A stretch of DNA of 64,000 bases from Hydrogenophaga sp. Root209 (GTDB lineage Bacteria; Pseudomonadota; Gammaproteobacteria; Burkholderiales; Burkholderiaceae_C), in contig NZ_LMIE01000034.1 in NCBI RefSeq assembly GCF_001428625.1, positions 1 to 64,000 of the forward strand, given 5' to 3'. Shown piece after piece: positions 54,989-63,912 of this stretch. A model generated the notes under the pieces. The model was not told the origin of the DNA and did no database searches. It worked only from the letters and a program-made list of their open reading frames with translations. A program made the translations under genes and the position numbers. Within the stretch, counting starts at the first letter, position 1. Every line of letters starts with the position of its first letter.

Positions 54989-55860
54989 TGGACTATTTTC
55001 TGCAACTGGTCATTTCCGGCATCGCCGTGGGCCTGCTCTACGGCTTCATCGGCATGGGCTTTGCGATGATTTACCGCGCCACCGGCGTGGTGAACTTCGC
55101 CCAGGGCGAGCTGATGATGCTGGTGTCCTACATCGCCTTCACCCTGGCCGGCACCTTCCAATTTGGCTTCTGGCTCATGCTGGCAGCAACTGTCGCGGCC
55201 TCGGTGCTGATTGGCCTTCTGATCGAGGTCTTGCTGATCCGTCCGATGCTTGGTCAGCCGGTGTTTTCCACGGTGATGGTGACCATTGGCCTGGCCGTGA
55301 TCCTGCGCTCGGTGGTGGTGCTGATCTGGGGCGCAGACCCCATGCCGCTCAATGCCGGCCTGCCAACGGAGGTCATCAAGATCGGCCCGGCCGGCCTGTA
55401 CCCGGCGCAGCTGTATTCCGTTGGGCTGATGGCGGCCGTACTGCTCGGCCTGTGGACCTTCTTTCGCTATTCGCGGGTCGGTATCGCCATGCGTGCCACC
55501 GCCAACGTGCAAACTGCAGCCCTGCTGATGGGCATCAATGTCAAGCGCATTTTCGCCTTGTCCTGGGCCCTGTCGGCGGGGCTCGCCGCCATTGCGGGCG
55601 TGTTGATCGGCGTGATCTACGACGTGAATCCCGGCATGTGGACGACAGGTCTGCGCAGCTTTCCCGCGGTCATCTTGGGCGGGCTGGACTCGGTGTTCGG
55701 CGCCGCACTCGGCGGCATCCTGATCGGGGTGGTCGAGAATCTGTCGGAAGGCTATATCGGCCGCGGCATGAAGGAGATCGCCGGTTTTGTTTTGATCCTC
55801 GTCGTCCTTATGGTCAGACCCTATGGCCTGTTCGGCAAACCTGAAATCGAGCGTGTCTGA
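54988..55860 (+). CDS. ABC transporter permease, LivH-like (importer 2)
   Basis: A 290-residue inner-membrane permease with about eight hydrophobic segments. VGLLYGFIGMGFAMIYRATG and NFAQGELMML match the LivH start, and AVILGGLDSVFGAALGGILIG the conserved end, closing with RPYGLFGKPEIERV. Its first base overlaps the synthetase stop (TGATG) and its stop overlaps the LivM start in the same way, so the three are translationally coupled. Confidence 0.92.
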   Translation: MDYFLQLVISGIAVGLLYGFIGMGFAMIYRATGVVNFAQGELMMLVSYIAFTLAGTFQFGFWLMLAATVAASVLIGLLIEVLLIRPMLGQPVFSTVMVTIGLAVILRSVVVLIWGADPMPLNAGLPTEVIKIGPAGLYPAQLYSVGLMAAVLLGLWTFFRYSRVGIAMRATANVQTAALLMGINVKRIFALSWALSAGLAAIAGVLIGVIYDVNPGMWTTGLRSFPAVILGGLDSVFGAALGGILIGVVENLSEGYIGRGMKEIAGFVLILVVLMVRPYGLFGKPEIERV

Positions 55861-56906
55861 TGCGTAGCGGAAACTTCAAACAAAACTATCGTCAGCTGCT
55901 GGCACTGACCGACTCGGTTCCTGTCATCGTCTGGTCGTGTCTGCTGGTGGCGCTGCTGGCGGCCGCGCCACTGCTGCTGGCCAAGTACTATGTCTCCGTC
56001 ATTCTGCTGCTGCTGATCACAGCGGTGGGGGTGTTGGGCCTGAACCTGCTGACCGGGACCACCGGGCTGATCTCGCTCGGGCACTCGGGGTTTCTGGCGG
56101 TCGGCGCCTACACGGCCGGCATCGTGGCCAGCAAACTTGGCTGGCCAATGCTGGCGTCCATCTTTGCCGGTGGCGTGAGCGCGGCCATCGCCGGGATCAT
56201 CGTGGGCATACCCTCGCTGCGTCTCAAAGGGCTGTACCTGGCCATCACGACGATGGCATTTGCCGTGATCATCAACCACCTGATCCTCAACGGTGGCGAC
56301 CTGACCGGAGGCTCGGAAGGCTTGACGGTGCCGCAACCCTCGCTGTTCGGTCAGGCGCTGGGGGCAGAACGTGGCTACTACTACGTGGTGCTGTGCTTTG
56401 TGGTGGTGTTCACCTTCATCACCCTGAACATCCTGCGCAGCCGCATTGGCCGGGCGTTCCAGGCGATTCGGGAGCACGACATCGCAGCCAAGGCCATGGG
56501 CGTCAACCTGGTGCGCTACAAGTTGCTGGCGTTCATGGTCAGCGCCTTCTACACCGGCATCGCCGGGGGCTTGCTGGCCTACTACACACGCTACCTGAAT
56601 GTCGACAGCTTCAGCCTGCTGATATCGATCGAGGCGCTCTCCATGCTCATCGTCGGCGGCCTGGGTTCTGTAGCCGGCGCCTTGCTCGGAACGGCTTTCA
56701 TCGTCCTGCTCAACGAAAGCCTGGGCTTCGTGTTCGGCATGATCGGCGCCAGCTTCGGCGGGTCGGGCTCCACTGCCGCCTATGAGATCAAAGGCGTCAT
56801 TTATGGACTCGCGATTGTGTTGTTCCTGCGTTTTGAGCCCGATGGCCTGATGGGGCGATGGCGCGACATCAAGCATTACTGGACCCATTGGCCCTTCCGA
56901 TTCTGA
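55860..56906 (+). CDS. ABC transporter permease, LivM-like (importer 2)
   Basis: A 348-residue LivM-type permease with eight to ten membrane segments. LGLNLLTGTTGLISLGHSGF, the cytoplasmic loop FQAIREHDIAAKAMGVN and IVGGLGSVAGALLGTAF are the family marks. The C-terminal KHYWTHWPF is similar in place to the importer 1 tail (LRNYLLVWPFGY). The first binding-protein gene begins 41 bp after its stop. Confidence 0.92.
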   Translation: MRSGNFKQNYRQLLALTDSVPVIVWSCLLVALLAAAPLLLAKYYVSVILLLLITAVGVLGLNLLTGTTGLISLGHSGFLAVGAYTAGIVASKLGWPMLASIFAGGVSAAIAGIIVGIPSLRLKGLYLAITTMAFAVIINHLILNGGDLTGGSEGLTVPQPSLFGQALGAERGYYYVVLCFVVVFTFITLNILRSRIGRAFQAIREHDIAAKAMGVNLVRYKLLAFMVSAFYTGIAGGLLAYYTRYLNVDSFSLLISIEALSMLIVGGLGSVAGALLGTAFIVLLNESLGFVFGMIGASFGGSGSTAAYEIKGVIYGLAIVLFLRFEPDGLMGRWRDIKHYWTHWPFRF

Positions 56907-56947
56907 CCCCGCAGCACACGCGCTGCTTATTCCATAGGAGACCTGCG

Positions 56948-58150
56948 ATGCGAACACTACCGAAGCTGACCCAGCGCTTTTGCCTCGGCGCCCTCGCCGC
57001 ACTGACCTTCGGCAGCGCACTGGCGGCAGATCCCGGGGTCACGAACGAGAAACTCGTGCTTGGCGCGGTCATCCCGCTGAGCGGCCCGCCCAGCATCATT
57101 GGCAAGGCCATTGCCACGACCCTGAAAGTTTGGGAGCAGGACGTCAATTCGCGCGGCGGCATCGGCGGACGCAAAGTCGACATTCGCATTGAGGACGACG
57201 GCTATGTGCCGCAGCGCGCTGTCCAGGGTCTGAAAAAACTGATTGATGTCGAACAGATCTTTGCATTGATCGGCACCTCCGGCTCGTCGCAGTTGCTGGC
57301 CATGCTGCCCATCATCGACGAGCAGAAAATTCCCGCCATCAACCATATCGCCGTCAACAGCGCCCACTTCAACCCACCGCACAAGACGCTGTTCAATATC
57401 GGGGCAACTTACTGCCAGGAGGTCTCTGCCAGCATGAAGCATCTGGTCACATCCCAGAAGCTGCAGGGATCGAAGTTCGGCCTGATCTTCCAGGAAGACG
57501 ATTACGGCACCGACGTCAAATGCGGCTACGAACAGGCCCTGAAAGAGCTCGGCTTGAAAAGCAGCATCGAAGTTGCCTACAAACGCGGGGCGAAGGATTT
57601 TTCCGCCGAGGTGTTGAGCGTGCAGCGCGCCGGCGCCACCTTCGTGCTGACCGGCGGCATCATCACCGAAACCGCCGCCATGCTCAAAGAGATCGCGAAG
57701 AACCAGATGCAAGCCGTGCGCCTGGCCGCTCACCCTTCGCATCTGCCTGCGGTACTGGCCCTGGCCGGCCCGGCAGCAGACGGCGTGTACGTCGCCGAGT
57801 ATGTGCCTCCAGTGACCGACATACAAACACAGGGCATTGGCAAACTCACCGCACTGACCTACAAATATTTTTCAGCCAATGAGGTCAAGGACATGAACCG
57901 GTATTCATTGACCGCCTATGTAGGTGTCCAGTTGCTCGAATCAGCGCTCAACGCATGTGCCAAAAACCTCACACGTGCCTGCGTGGTCGAAAAGCTCGAG
58001 CAGACCAAAAATTTCACCAGCGACGGCATCATGGCCCCATTGACCTTCGGGCCCAATATTCGACAGTCGGGGACCCGCCCCATTTTGCTCAAGGCGAATG
58101 CCAGCGCCGGGAAATTCGAGCGAGCCTCTGAATTTCTGAGTTCCAAGTAA
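56948..58150 (+). CDS. ABC transporter periplasmic substrate-binding protein (importer 2, copy 1)
   Basis: A 400-residue type 1 periplasmic binding protein. A signal peptide ends at SALA-AD about residue 26. The mature protein begins ADPGVTNEKLVLGAV and contains PLSGPPSIIGKA, NSRGGIGGRKV and DDGYVPQRAVQG, all shared with the next gene. The ATG at 56948 has AGGAG about 8 bases upstream. It belongs to a different binding-protein branch from the pair at 42696-45302, so the two importers probably take different ligands. Confidence 0.9.
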   Translation: MRTLPKLTQRFCLGALAALTFGSALAADPGVTNEKLVLGAVIPLSGPPSIIGKAIATTLKVWEQDVNSRGGIGGRKVDIRIEDDGYVPQRAVQGLKKLIDVEQIFALIGTSGSSQLLAMLPIIDEQKIPAINHIAVNSAHFNPPHKTLFNIGATYCQEVSASMKHLVTSQKLQGSKFGLIFQEDDYGTDVKCGYEQALKELGLKSSIEVAYKRGAKDFSAEVLSVQRAGATFVLTGGIITETAAMLKEIAKNQMQAVRLAAHPSHLPAVLALAGPAADGVYVAEYVPPVTDIQTQGIGKLTALTYKYFSANEVKDMNRYSLTAYVGVQLLESALNACAKNLTRACVVEKLEQTKNFTSDGIMAPLTFGPNIRQSGTRPILLKANASAGKFERASEFLSSK

Positions 58151-58205
58151 TCAAGACGACGTGCCACCAGCCCCTCCCCCATTACTCAACCAGGAGTGCC
58201 TTTTC

Positions 58206-59414
58206 ATGACACGCAAATACTTTCGATATGCCGCCACCAGTCTGCTCAGCATGGTTATCAGCCTGACGGCCACGACCGCCGCTGCTGCCGACCCCGGTGT
58301 GACCGACGCCAAAATCGTCCTCGGCTCGGTGACGCCCGTCAGCGGCCCCCCTAGCCTGCTGGGCAAGGCCCACATGCTTGCCTTGCGGGTATGGGAGCAG
58401 GATGTCAACGCCCGTGGTGGCATCAACGGCCGCAAGGTGGAAATTCGCCAGGAAGATGACGGCTATGTGCCTCAGCGTGCTGTGCAAGGCGTCAAGCGAC
58501 TGGTCGACGTGGAAGGCATCTTCGGCCTCATCGGCACCTCGGGCTCAGCGATGCTGCAAGCCATGCTGCCCTACATCAACGAGCAAGGCTTGCCAACTAT
58601 CAACGCGATGGCCGTGGCAGCAGCGCACTTCACTCCACCGAACAAAACGGTATTTGTGATCGGGCCAACCTATTGTCAGGAGTTGAGCTCCGCCATGAAA
58701 AACATGGTCGCTAGCAAGAAGTTGCAAAAGGAGAAGTTTGCGCTGGTCTATCAGGATGACGAGTTTGGCAGCGACGTGCGTTGCGGCTACCAGAAGGCGA
58801 TCAAGGATCTGGGGCTTAACAGCGTGTCCGAGATCTCCTTCAAGCGTGGCACCAAGGACTTCTCGGCTGAGATGCTGAGTCTGAAGCAGGTGGGAGCGAC
58901 CTTTCTCGCGTCGGGCGGCGTGGTAGCCGAGCATTCGATGCTGATGAAGGAATCCGCTAAAAACCAGATGTCGCTGACCTTCCTTGCCGTGCATTCGGCC
59001 CACCTGACCCCTGTTCAGGCGCTCGCCGGTGCCGCGGGCGACGGCTACTTCGTCGCAGACTATGTCCCGCCTCTGACCGACCTGTCGGTGCCAGGCATGG
59101 CCAAGTTCATGGGGTTGGCACAGAAATATCTGTCAGCCGACGAGTTGAAGTCGCTCAACCGCTATTCGATCACAGCCTACGTCGGTGCGCTGCTAATGGA
59201 AGACGCGATCCGCCGCTGTGGCAAGGCGCTGACCCGCGCCTGTGTCGTCGAGAAGCTGGAGACAACCAAGAACTTCAGCACCGATGGGCTGGCTTCTCCC
59301 ATCAGTTTCGGCCCCAATGACCGGCACTCGCCGAGCAGCGTGCTCGTGTTGCGCTCGGACGCCAAAAACTCCCGCTTCGAGCGCGTGTCCGAACCCATCC
59401 CCGTGCTCGATTGA
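58206..59414 (+). CDS. ABC transporter periplasmic substrate-binding protein (importer 2, copy 2)
   Basis: A 402-residue tandem paralogue of the gene before it. The signal peptide ends at TAAA-ADPG about residue 28. Shared features are WEQDVNARGGINGRKV, LIGTSGSAML, YCQEL and KRGTKDFSAEML. AGGAG stands about 9 bases before the ATG at 58206; an in-frame start 45 bases earlier has no ribosome site and no signal-peptide form. As in importer 1, two binding proteins follow one set of transporter genes. The biotin carboxylase gene begins 43 bp downstream. Confidence 0.9.
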   Translation: MTRKYFRYAATSLLSMVISLTATTAAAADPGVTDAKIVLGSVTPVSGPPSLLGKAHMLALRVWEQDVNARGGINGRKVEIRQEDDGYVPQRAVQGVKRLVDVEGIFGLIGTSGSAMLQAMLPYINEQGLPTINAMAVAAAHFTPPNKTVFVIGPTYCQELSSAMKNMVASKKLQKEKFALVYQDDEFGSDVRCGYQKAIKDLGLNSVSEISFKRGTKDFSAEMLSLKQVGATFLASGGVVAEHSMLMKESAKNQMSLTFLAVHSAHLTPVQALAGAAGDGYFVADYVPPLTDLSVPGMAKFMGLAQKYLSADELKSLNRYSITAYVGALLMEDAIRRCGKALTRACVVEKLETTKNFSTDGLASPISFGPNDRHSPSSVLVLRSDAKNSRFERVSEPIPVLD

Positions 59415-59457
59415 CACCAGACGCCGTTCGTCACCCGCCGTACAACTGGTTCCGCCC

Positions 59458-60927
59458 GTGTTTCAAAAAGTTCTGATCGCCAACCATGGCGAGATCGCGC
59501 TGCGGATCCTGCACACACTCAAGGGCATGGGGCTCGCCACCGTGGTGGCCCACCACGCGGTGGACGCCGATAGCCCGGCCGTGCTGGAGGCTGACGAGTC
59601 GGTCGAATTGCACGGCTTGACGCCCGTGGCGGCCTACCTCGATATCGCGCAGTTGGTTGAAGCGTGTCGGCGCATTGGGGCACAGGCGCTGCATCCCGGT
59701 TACGGCTTCCTGTCTGAAAACGCGGCGTTTGCGCGTGCGCTGGAAGCTGCTGGCATCGTCTTCATTGGCCCGCGTCCGGACAGCATCGAACTGATGGGCG
59801 ACAAGGTGCGCGCGCGCAGCTTCGTCGCCCAACGCGGCTTTCCGGTGGCACCGAGCGCCATCGAGGACGATGACCCGGCCAGCTTCGTCGAGCGCGCCAG
59901 GGCGCTCGGCGCGCCGCTGCTGATCAAGCCTTCAGCCGGCGGTGGCGGCAAGGGCATGCGCATCGTGCGTGACCTCGCCGTGTTGGATCGCGAGATCGAG
60001 ACCGCACGGCGCGAAGGTGAGCGCTATTTTGGCGACGGTCGGCTGTTTGTCGAGCGCTATGTGGAGCGCCCGCGGCACATCGAGGTGCAGGTGATGGGCG
60101 ACGCGCATGGCCAGTTGGTGCATTTCTGGGAGCGTGAATGTTCAGTGCAGCGACGCTTCCAGAAAATCATTGAAGAAACCCCCTCCCCGGCCCTTTCACC
60201 GGTGCAGCGCCACGATATTTGCGAAGCCGCAGCCGGCATTGCCCGCGCCGCCAACTATCGCGGCGCCGGCACCGTGGAGTTCATCTACGGCGCCGGTGGC
60301 GAGTTTTACTTTCTTGAGATGAACACGCGTCTGCAGGTCGAACACCCGGTCACCGAAATGGTGACGGGCTTTGACCTCGTTCGCGAACAGGTACGCGTCG
60401 CCCAGGGTGAGCCGCTCGGCTACACCCAGGCGGACATCGTGCAGCTTGGTCACGCCATCGAATGCAGGCTTTACGCCGAAGACGCCGAGCATGATTTTCG
60501 CCCCTCCACCGGTGACATCCTGTGCTGGCGACCACCCTCTGGTTCCGGCGTGCGGGTTGATGCCGGCGTGCGCGAAGGACAGGCGGTAACTGCCGCATTT
60601 GACCCCATGATCGCCAAAATTATTTGCCATGGAAACACGCGTGCACAGGCTATCGAACGCTCCATCCTGGCGCTTGAGCAATCGGTGCTGTTGGGTCTGA
60701 CCACCAACGCACGCTACCTCACGCGGGTACTGCGCCATGCCGAGTTCCGTGCTGGGCAGGCCGACACCGGCATGCTGGCACGCTGCGCCGACGAGCTGCG
60801 CGAGTCTCTCACCCCCGATGACATCGACCTGGTACTGGCATCGGCGGTGCTCGCCGACCGCGAACTGTTGCGCGCCGTTCACTCCATTCCCGCGATGCAC
60901 GCCGCCATGGGACCCTGGAGGAATTGA
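59458..60927 (+). CDS. Biotin carboxylase subunit of acyl-CoA carboxylase (set C, separate)
   Basis: A 489-residue biotin carboxylase without a carrier domain. It starts with GTG (VFQKVLIANHGEIALRI), where the common N-R-G-E reads N-H-G-E. The ATP-grasp loop GGGGKGMR and EMNTRLQVEHPVTEM are intact. It ends after the carboxylase domain plus about 40 residues (AMHAAMGPWRN). The carrier protein follows as its own gene 2 bp later. A split form within an importer operon differs from the fused subunits of sets A and B. The Arg-to-His change near the N-terminus is at a usually conserved site, but probably does not abolish activity. Confidence 0.9.
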   Translation: MFQKVLIANHGEIALRILHTLKGMGLATVVAHHAVDADSPAVLEADESVELHGLTPVAAYLDIAQLVEACRRIGAQALHPGYGFLSENAAFARALEAAGIVFIGPRPDSIELMGDKVRARSFVAQRGFPVAPSAIEDDDPASFVERARALGAPLLIKPSAGGGGKGMRIVRDLAVLDREIETARREGERYFGDGRLFVERYVERPRHIEVQVMGDAHGQLVHFWERECSVQRRFQKIIEETPSPALSPVQRHDICEAAAGIARAANYRGAGTVEFIYGAGGEFYFLEMNTRLQVEHPVTEMVTGFDLVREQVRVAQGEPLGYTQADIVQLGHAIECRLYAEDAEHDFRPSTGDILCWRPPSGSGVRVDAGVREGQAVTAAFDPMIAKIICHGNTRAQAIERSILALEQSVLLGLTTNARYLTRVLRHAEFRAGQADTGMLARCADELRESLTPDDIDLVLASAVLADRELLRAVHSIPAMHAAMGPWRN

Positions 60928-60929
60928 CG

Positions 60930-61430
60930 ATGCGCCGCCGCTATGTCATCAATGGCAAGGTCCATGACCTCGTGGTAACACGTGGAGCGAATGGCGTGTT
61001 CCACGTCAGCCATGGCGAACGCAAATTCGAGATGCAGGGGAAGACGCTGCCTGATGGCCGTTGGCGGGTCACCGTGGATCAGCGCCCGCAAGCCGTCTGG
61101 ATCGCCGCGCAAGGCGACAGTCGATTCGTGCACAGTGCGGCCACCGGTGCCCTTGAAGTCGAGGTGATCGATCTCAGCGCAGCCTCCGGCGGCGACCGGG
61201 CCGGTGCCGCTTCCGACTTGCTGCAGGCGCCAATGCCCGGCACGGTGATCGCGGTTCATGTGGCAGCCGGCGATGCCGTGCACACGGGCCAACCGCTCAT
61301 CGTGATCGAAAGCATGAAGCTGGAAACCACGCTGACGGCACCGCGCGACGCCCGGGTCAAGACTGTGTACTTTGCCGTTGGCAACACCTTCGCTCTCAAG
61401 TCCACCCTCGTGACGCTGCAAGACCCCTGA
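60930..61430 (+). CDS. Biotin carboxyl carrier protein (set C)
   Basis: A 166-residue protein with an N-terminal part of about 90 residues (probably a subunit-contact domain) and a C-terminal biotinyl domain: APMPGTVIAVHVAAGD, then ESMKLETTL, whose Lys receives biotin. GGAGG is 8 bases before the ATG at 60930, just after the biotin carboxylase stop. It shuttles CO2 between the biotin carboxylase (59458) and the carboxyltransferase (61441). The residue after the Lys is Leu rather than the usual Met. Confidence 0.9.
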   Translation: MRRRYVINGKVHDLVVTRGANGVFHVSHGERKFEMQGKTLPDGRWRVTVDQRPQAVWIAAQGDSRFVHSAATGALEVEVIDLSAASGGDRAGAASDLLQAPMPGTVIAVHVAAGDAVHTGQPLIVIESMKLETTLTAPRDARVKTVYFAVGNTFALKSTLVTLQDP

Positions 61431-61440
61431 GAACCGATTG

Positions 61441-63039
61441 ATGAAACGCATCGACTCCCGCATCGACACCGCATCCGAAGCGTCCCGGCGAAACCATCAA
61501 GCCATGAGCGCCATCGTCGCGAATTTTCGCGAGCGCATGGAAATCACGCGCCACCAACGTCCGCCGCATGAGATCAAGCGCGTGCGCGCGCAGGGCAAAT
61601 TACTGGTACGTGAACGGCTGGACCTGCTACTAGATCCCGGTACGCCCTTTCTTGAGTTCTCGGCGCTGGCTGCCTGCGAGGACTACAACGGCGAGGTCCC
61701 GGGTGCCAACGTGGTCACTGGCCTGGGCGTGGTCAGTGGCCGCGAGGTGCTGATCCACGCCGACGATTCCAGCGTCAAGGGCGGTGTCTGGTACACGCTC
61801 ACGCCACGCAAGCTGGCACGACTGCTGGACATCGCGCTGGAGAACCAGTTGCCGGTCCTGCATTTGTGCGACAGCGGCGGCGCCTTCCTTGAAGAACTGT
61901 CAGGCGTGTACATCGAGGGTGGCCGGGTGTTCCGCAACCAATGCCTGCTGTCCAAGGCCGGCGTGCCGCAGGTCGCGATGGTGTTCGGCAACTGCACCGC
62001 CGGCGGTGCCTACATCCCGGCGCTGTGCGATTACAGCATCATCGTGCGTGGCACCGGCGGCGTGTTCCTCGGCGGGCCACCGCTCGTGAAGGCCGCCACC
62101 GGTGAGGAGCACACCGCCGACGAGATCGGAGGCTGTGATTTACACACCCAGGTATCCGGCACGGTCGACTACCCGGCTGACAATGAGGCCCACGCCATCG
62201 CGATTTGCCGCGAGATCGTTGCGCAGTTCAAGCCCGCGACGAAAAGCTACCTGCCAGAACGCGATGCCGAGCCACCCTACTACGACCCCGACGAAATGCT
62301 GGGCATCGTCTCGCCCGACCACCGGGTGCAGTTTGACCAGCGCGAACTCATTGCCCGCATCGTCGACGGCAGCCGCTTCCACGAATACCAACCCGCTTAT
62401 GGCACCACGCTGATCTGCGGCTACGCCTACATCTGGGGGTACCGCGTGGGCATCCTCGCCAACAACGGCGTGTTGTTCAGCGACAGTTCCAAGAAAGCGG
62501 CGCACTTCATCTCGCTGTGCAATCAGAACCGTACACCGCTCGTGTTTCTTCAAAACACCACCGGCTACATGATCGGCCGCAACTACGAAATGGAAGGCAT
62601 CACCAAGGACGGCGCCAAGATGTTGATGGCGCAGGCTGGCAGCGAGGTGCCCAAGTTCACCGTCATCACCAGCGCAGCTTTCGGTGCGGGCTATTACGGC
62701 ATGTGCGGACGGGCGTGGGATCCACGGATGATCTGGGCCTGGCCGAACGTGCACATGGGGGTGATGGGCCCCGATCAGGCCGCCAACACCCTCGCCGACG
62801 TGAAAATCGCCCAGTTGCGCCGCAAGGGCCACACGCCCGATGAGGCCGAGATGGCGCAATTGCGCCAGCGCGTGTACGAAAAGGCCGAACGCGAATCCAA
62901 CGCCTACTTTGCCACCTCGCGCTTGTGGGACGACGGTCTGCTGGCGCCCACTGACACCCGCAACGCACTGGGCATCGCACTCTCAGCCGCCGCACACGCC
63001 CCGATCGCCGACCCGCACTACGGAATTTTCCGATTCTGA
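61441..63039 (+). CDS. Acyl-CoA carboxylase carboxyltransferase subunit (set C)
   Basis: A 532-residue carboxyltransferase. The N-half has VVTGLGVVSGREVLIHADDSSVKGG (split over the CoA site) where sets A and B read IANDATVKGG, and GNCTAGGAYIPALCDY; the C-half has FLQNTTGYMIGRNYE and SAAFGAGYYGMCGR. The end DPHYGIFRF is like set B. The HADDSSVKGG form and Tyr/Asn changes near the biotin-side motif suggest a substrate different from those of A and B. It starts 10 bp after the carrier gene, with only a weak ribosome site. Confidence 0.9.
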   Translation: MKRIDSRIDTASEASRRNHQAMSAIVANFRERMEITRHQRPPHEIKRVRAQGKLLVRERLDLLLDPGTPFLEFSALAACEDYNGEVPGANVVTGLGVVSGREVLIHADDSSVKGGVWYTLTPRKLARLLDIALENQLPVLHLCDSGGAFLEELSGVYIEGGRVFRNQCLLSKAGVPQVAMVFGNCTAGGAYIPALCDYSIIVRGTGGVFLGGPPLVKAATGEEHTADEIGGCDLHTQVSGTVDYPADNEAHAIAICREIVAQFKPATKSYLPERDAEPPYYDPDEMLGIVSPDHRVQFDQRELIARIVDGSRFHEYQPAYGTTLICGYAYIWGYRVGILANNGVLFSDSSKKAAHFISLCNQNRTPLVFLQNTTGYMIGRNYEMEGITKDGAKMLMAQAGSEVPKFTVITSAAFGAGYYGMCGRAWDPRMIWAWPNVHMGVMGPDQAANTLADVKIAQLRRKGHTPDEAEMAQLRQRVYEKAERESNAYFATSRLWDDGLLAPTDTRNALGIALSAAAHAPIADPHYGIFRF

Positions 63040-63048
63040 AGGGACAAC

Positions 63049-63912
63049 ATGACAGAAGACACCACCTTCGGCTTCGACGATGAAGCCCTCGCAACCCGCC
63101 CCACCGTCTACCAGAGCGGACTCTTCGAAGGCCAGGTGGTGATGGTCAGCGGCGCCGGCAGCGGCATCGGCAAAGCCATCGCCTTCCTGTACGCGCGCCT
63201 GGGCGCCAAGCTGGTCATCTGCGGGCGCGACCCAGCCAAGCTAGAGAGCTGCGCCGAATGGCTGCGCCGGCTCGGCAGCCCTGATGTGCTGGTGCACCCC
63301 ATGACGATCCGTGATCCCGAGCAGGTGGAACAGTTGATCGACGTGGCCTGGCTGCACTTCGGACGCATCGACGTGCTCGTCAACAACGCCGGCGGGCAAT
63401 TCCCGCAGCGGGCGCTGGACTACAGCGTCAAGGGCTGGAAGGCGGTGATCGACACCAACCTGAACGGAACCTGGTACATGATGCATGCGATGGCGCGCCG
63501 CTGGCAGGGCACCGGCACGCGGGGCAACATCGTCAACATCGTCGCCACCTTCCAGCGGGGCATGCCGGGCGTGGCGCACACCTGCGCTGCGCGCGCCGCG
63601 GTGACTCACCTGTCTAAAACTGTTGCAGTGGAGTGGGCGCAGCATGGCATCCGCGTCAATTGCATAGCGCCTGGAGCGATCGCCAGCACCGGCTTTCGTC
63701 AGTACTCCCCCGAGGCGGTGAAGGCCTTCGCCGGAGCCAACCCGATGAAACATGTCGGTGACGTGCAGGACGTGGCCGAGGCCGCGGTCTACCTCAGCGC
63801 GCCCAGCGGCAAGTTCGTCACCGGCGAACTGCTCACGGTGGATGGCGGCGGCGTGCTCTGGGGCGAAGTGTGGACCATCGCCAAACCCGATTACTTCAAG
63901 GTGAACACATGA
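63049..63912 (+). CDS. SDR oxidoreductase, 2,4-dienoyl-CoA reductase-like
   Basis: A 287-residue short-chain dehydrogenase with SGAGSGIG and NNAGGQFP. The catalytic segment is HTCAARAAVTHLSK, the DECR form with no Y-x-x-x-K, as in the protein at 8507. The N-terminal motif DEALATRPTVY is repeated in the next gene. It follows the carboxyltransferase by 9 bp with AAGGGA before the ATG and overlaps the next SDR by 4 bp (ATGA). Expected to reduce a (di)enoyl-CoA with NAD(P)H; the substrate is unknown. Confidence 0.86.
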   Translation: MTEDTTFGFDDEALATRPTVYQSGLFEGQVVMVSGAGSGIGKAIAFLYARLGAKLVICGRDPAKLESCAEWLRRLGSPDVLVHPMTIRDPEQVEQLIDVAWLHFGRIDVLVNNAGGQFPQRALDYSVKGWKAVIDTNLNGTWYMMHAMARRWQGTGTRGNIVNIVATFQRGMPGVAHTCAARAAVTHLSKTVAVEWAQHGIRVNCIAPGAIASTGFRQYSPEAVKAFAGANPMKHVGDVQDVAEAAVYLSAPSGKFVTGELLTVDGGGVLWGEVWTIAKPDYFKVNT

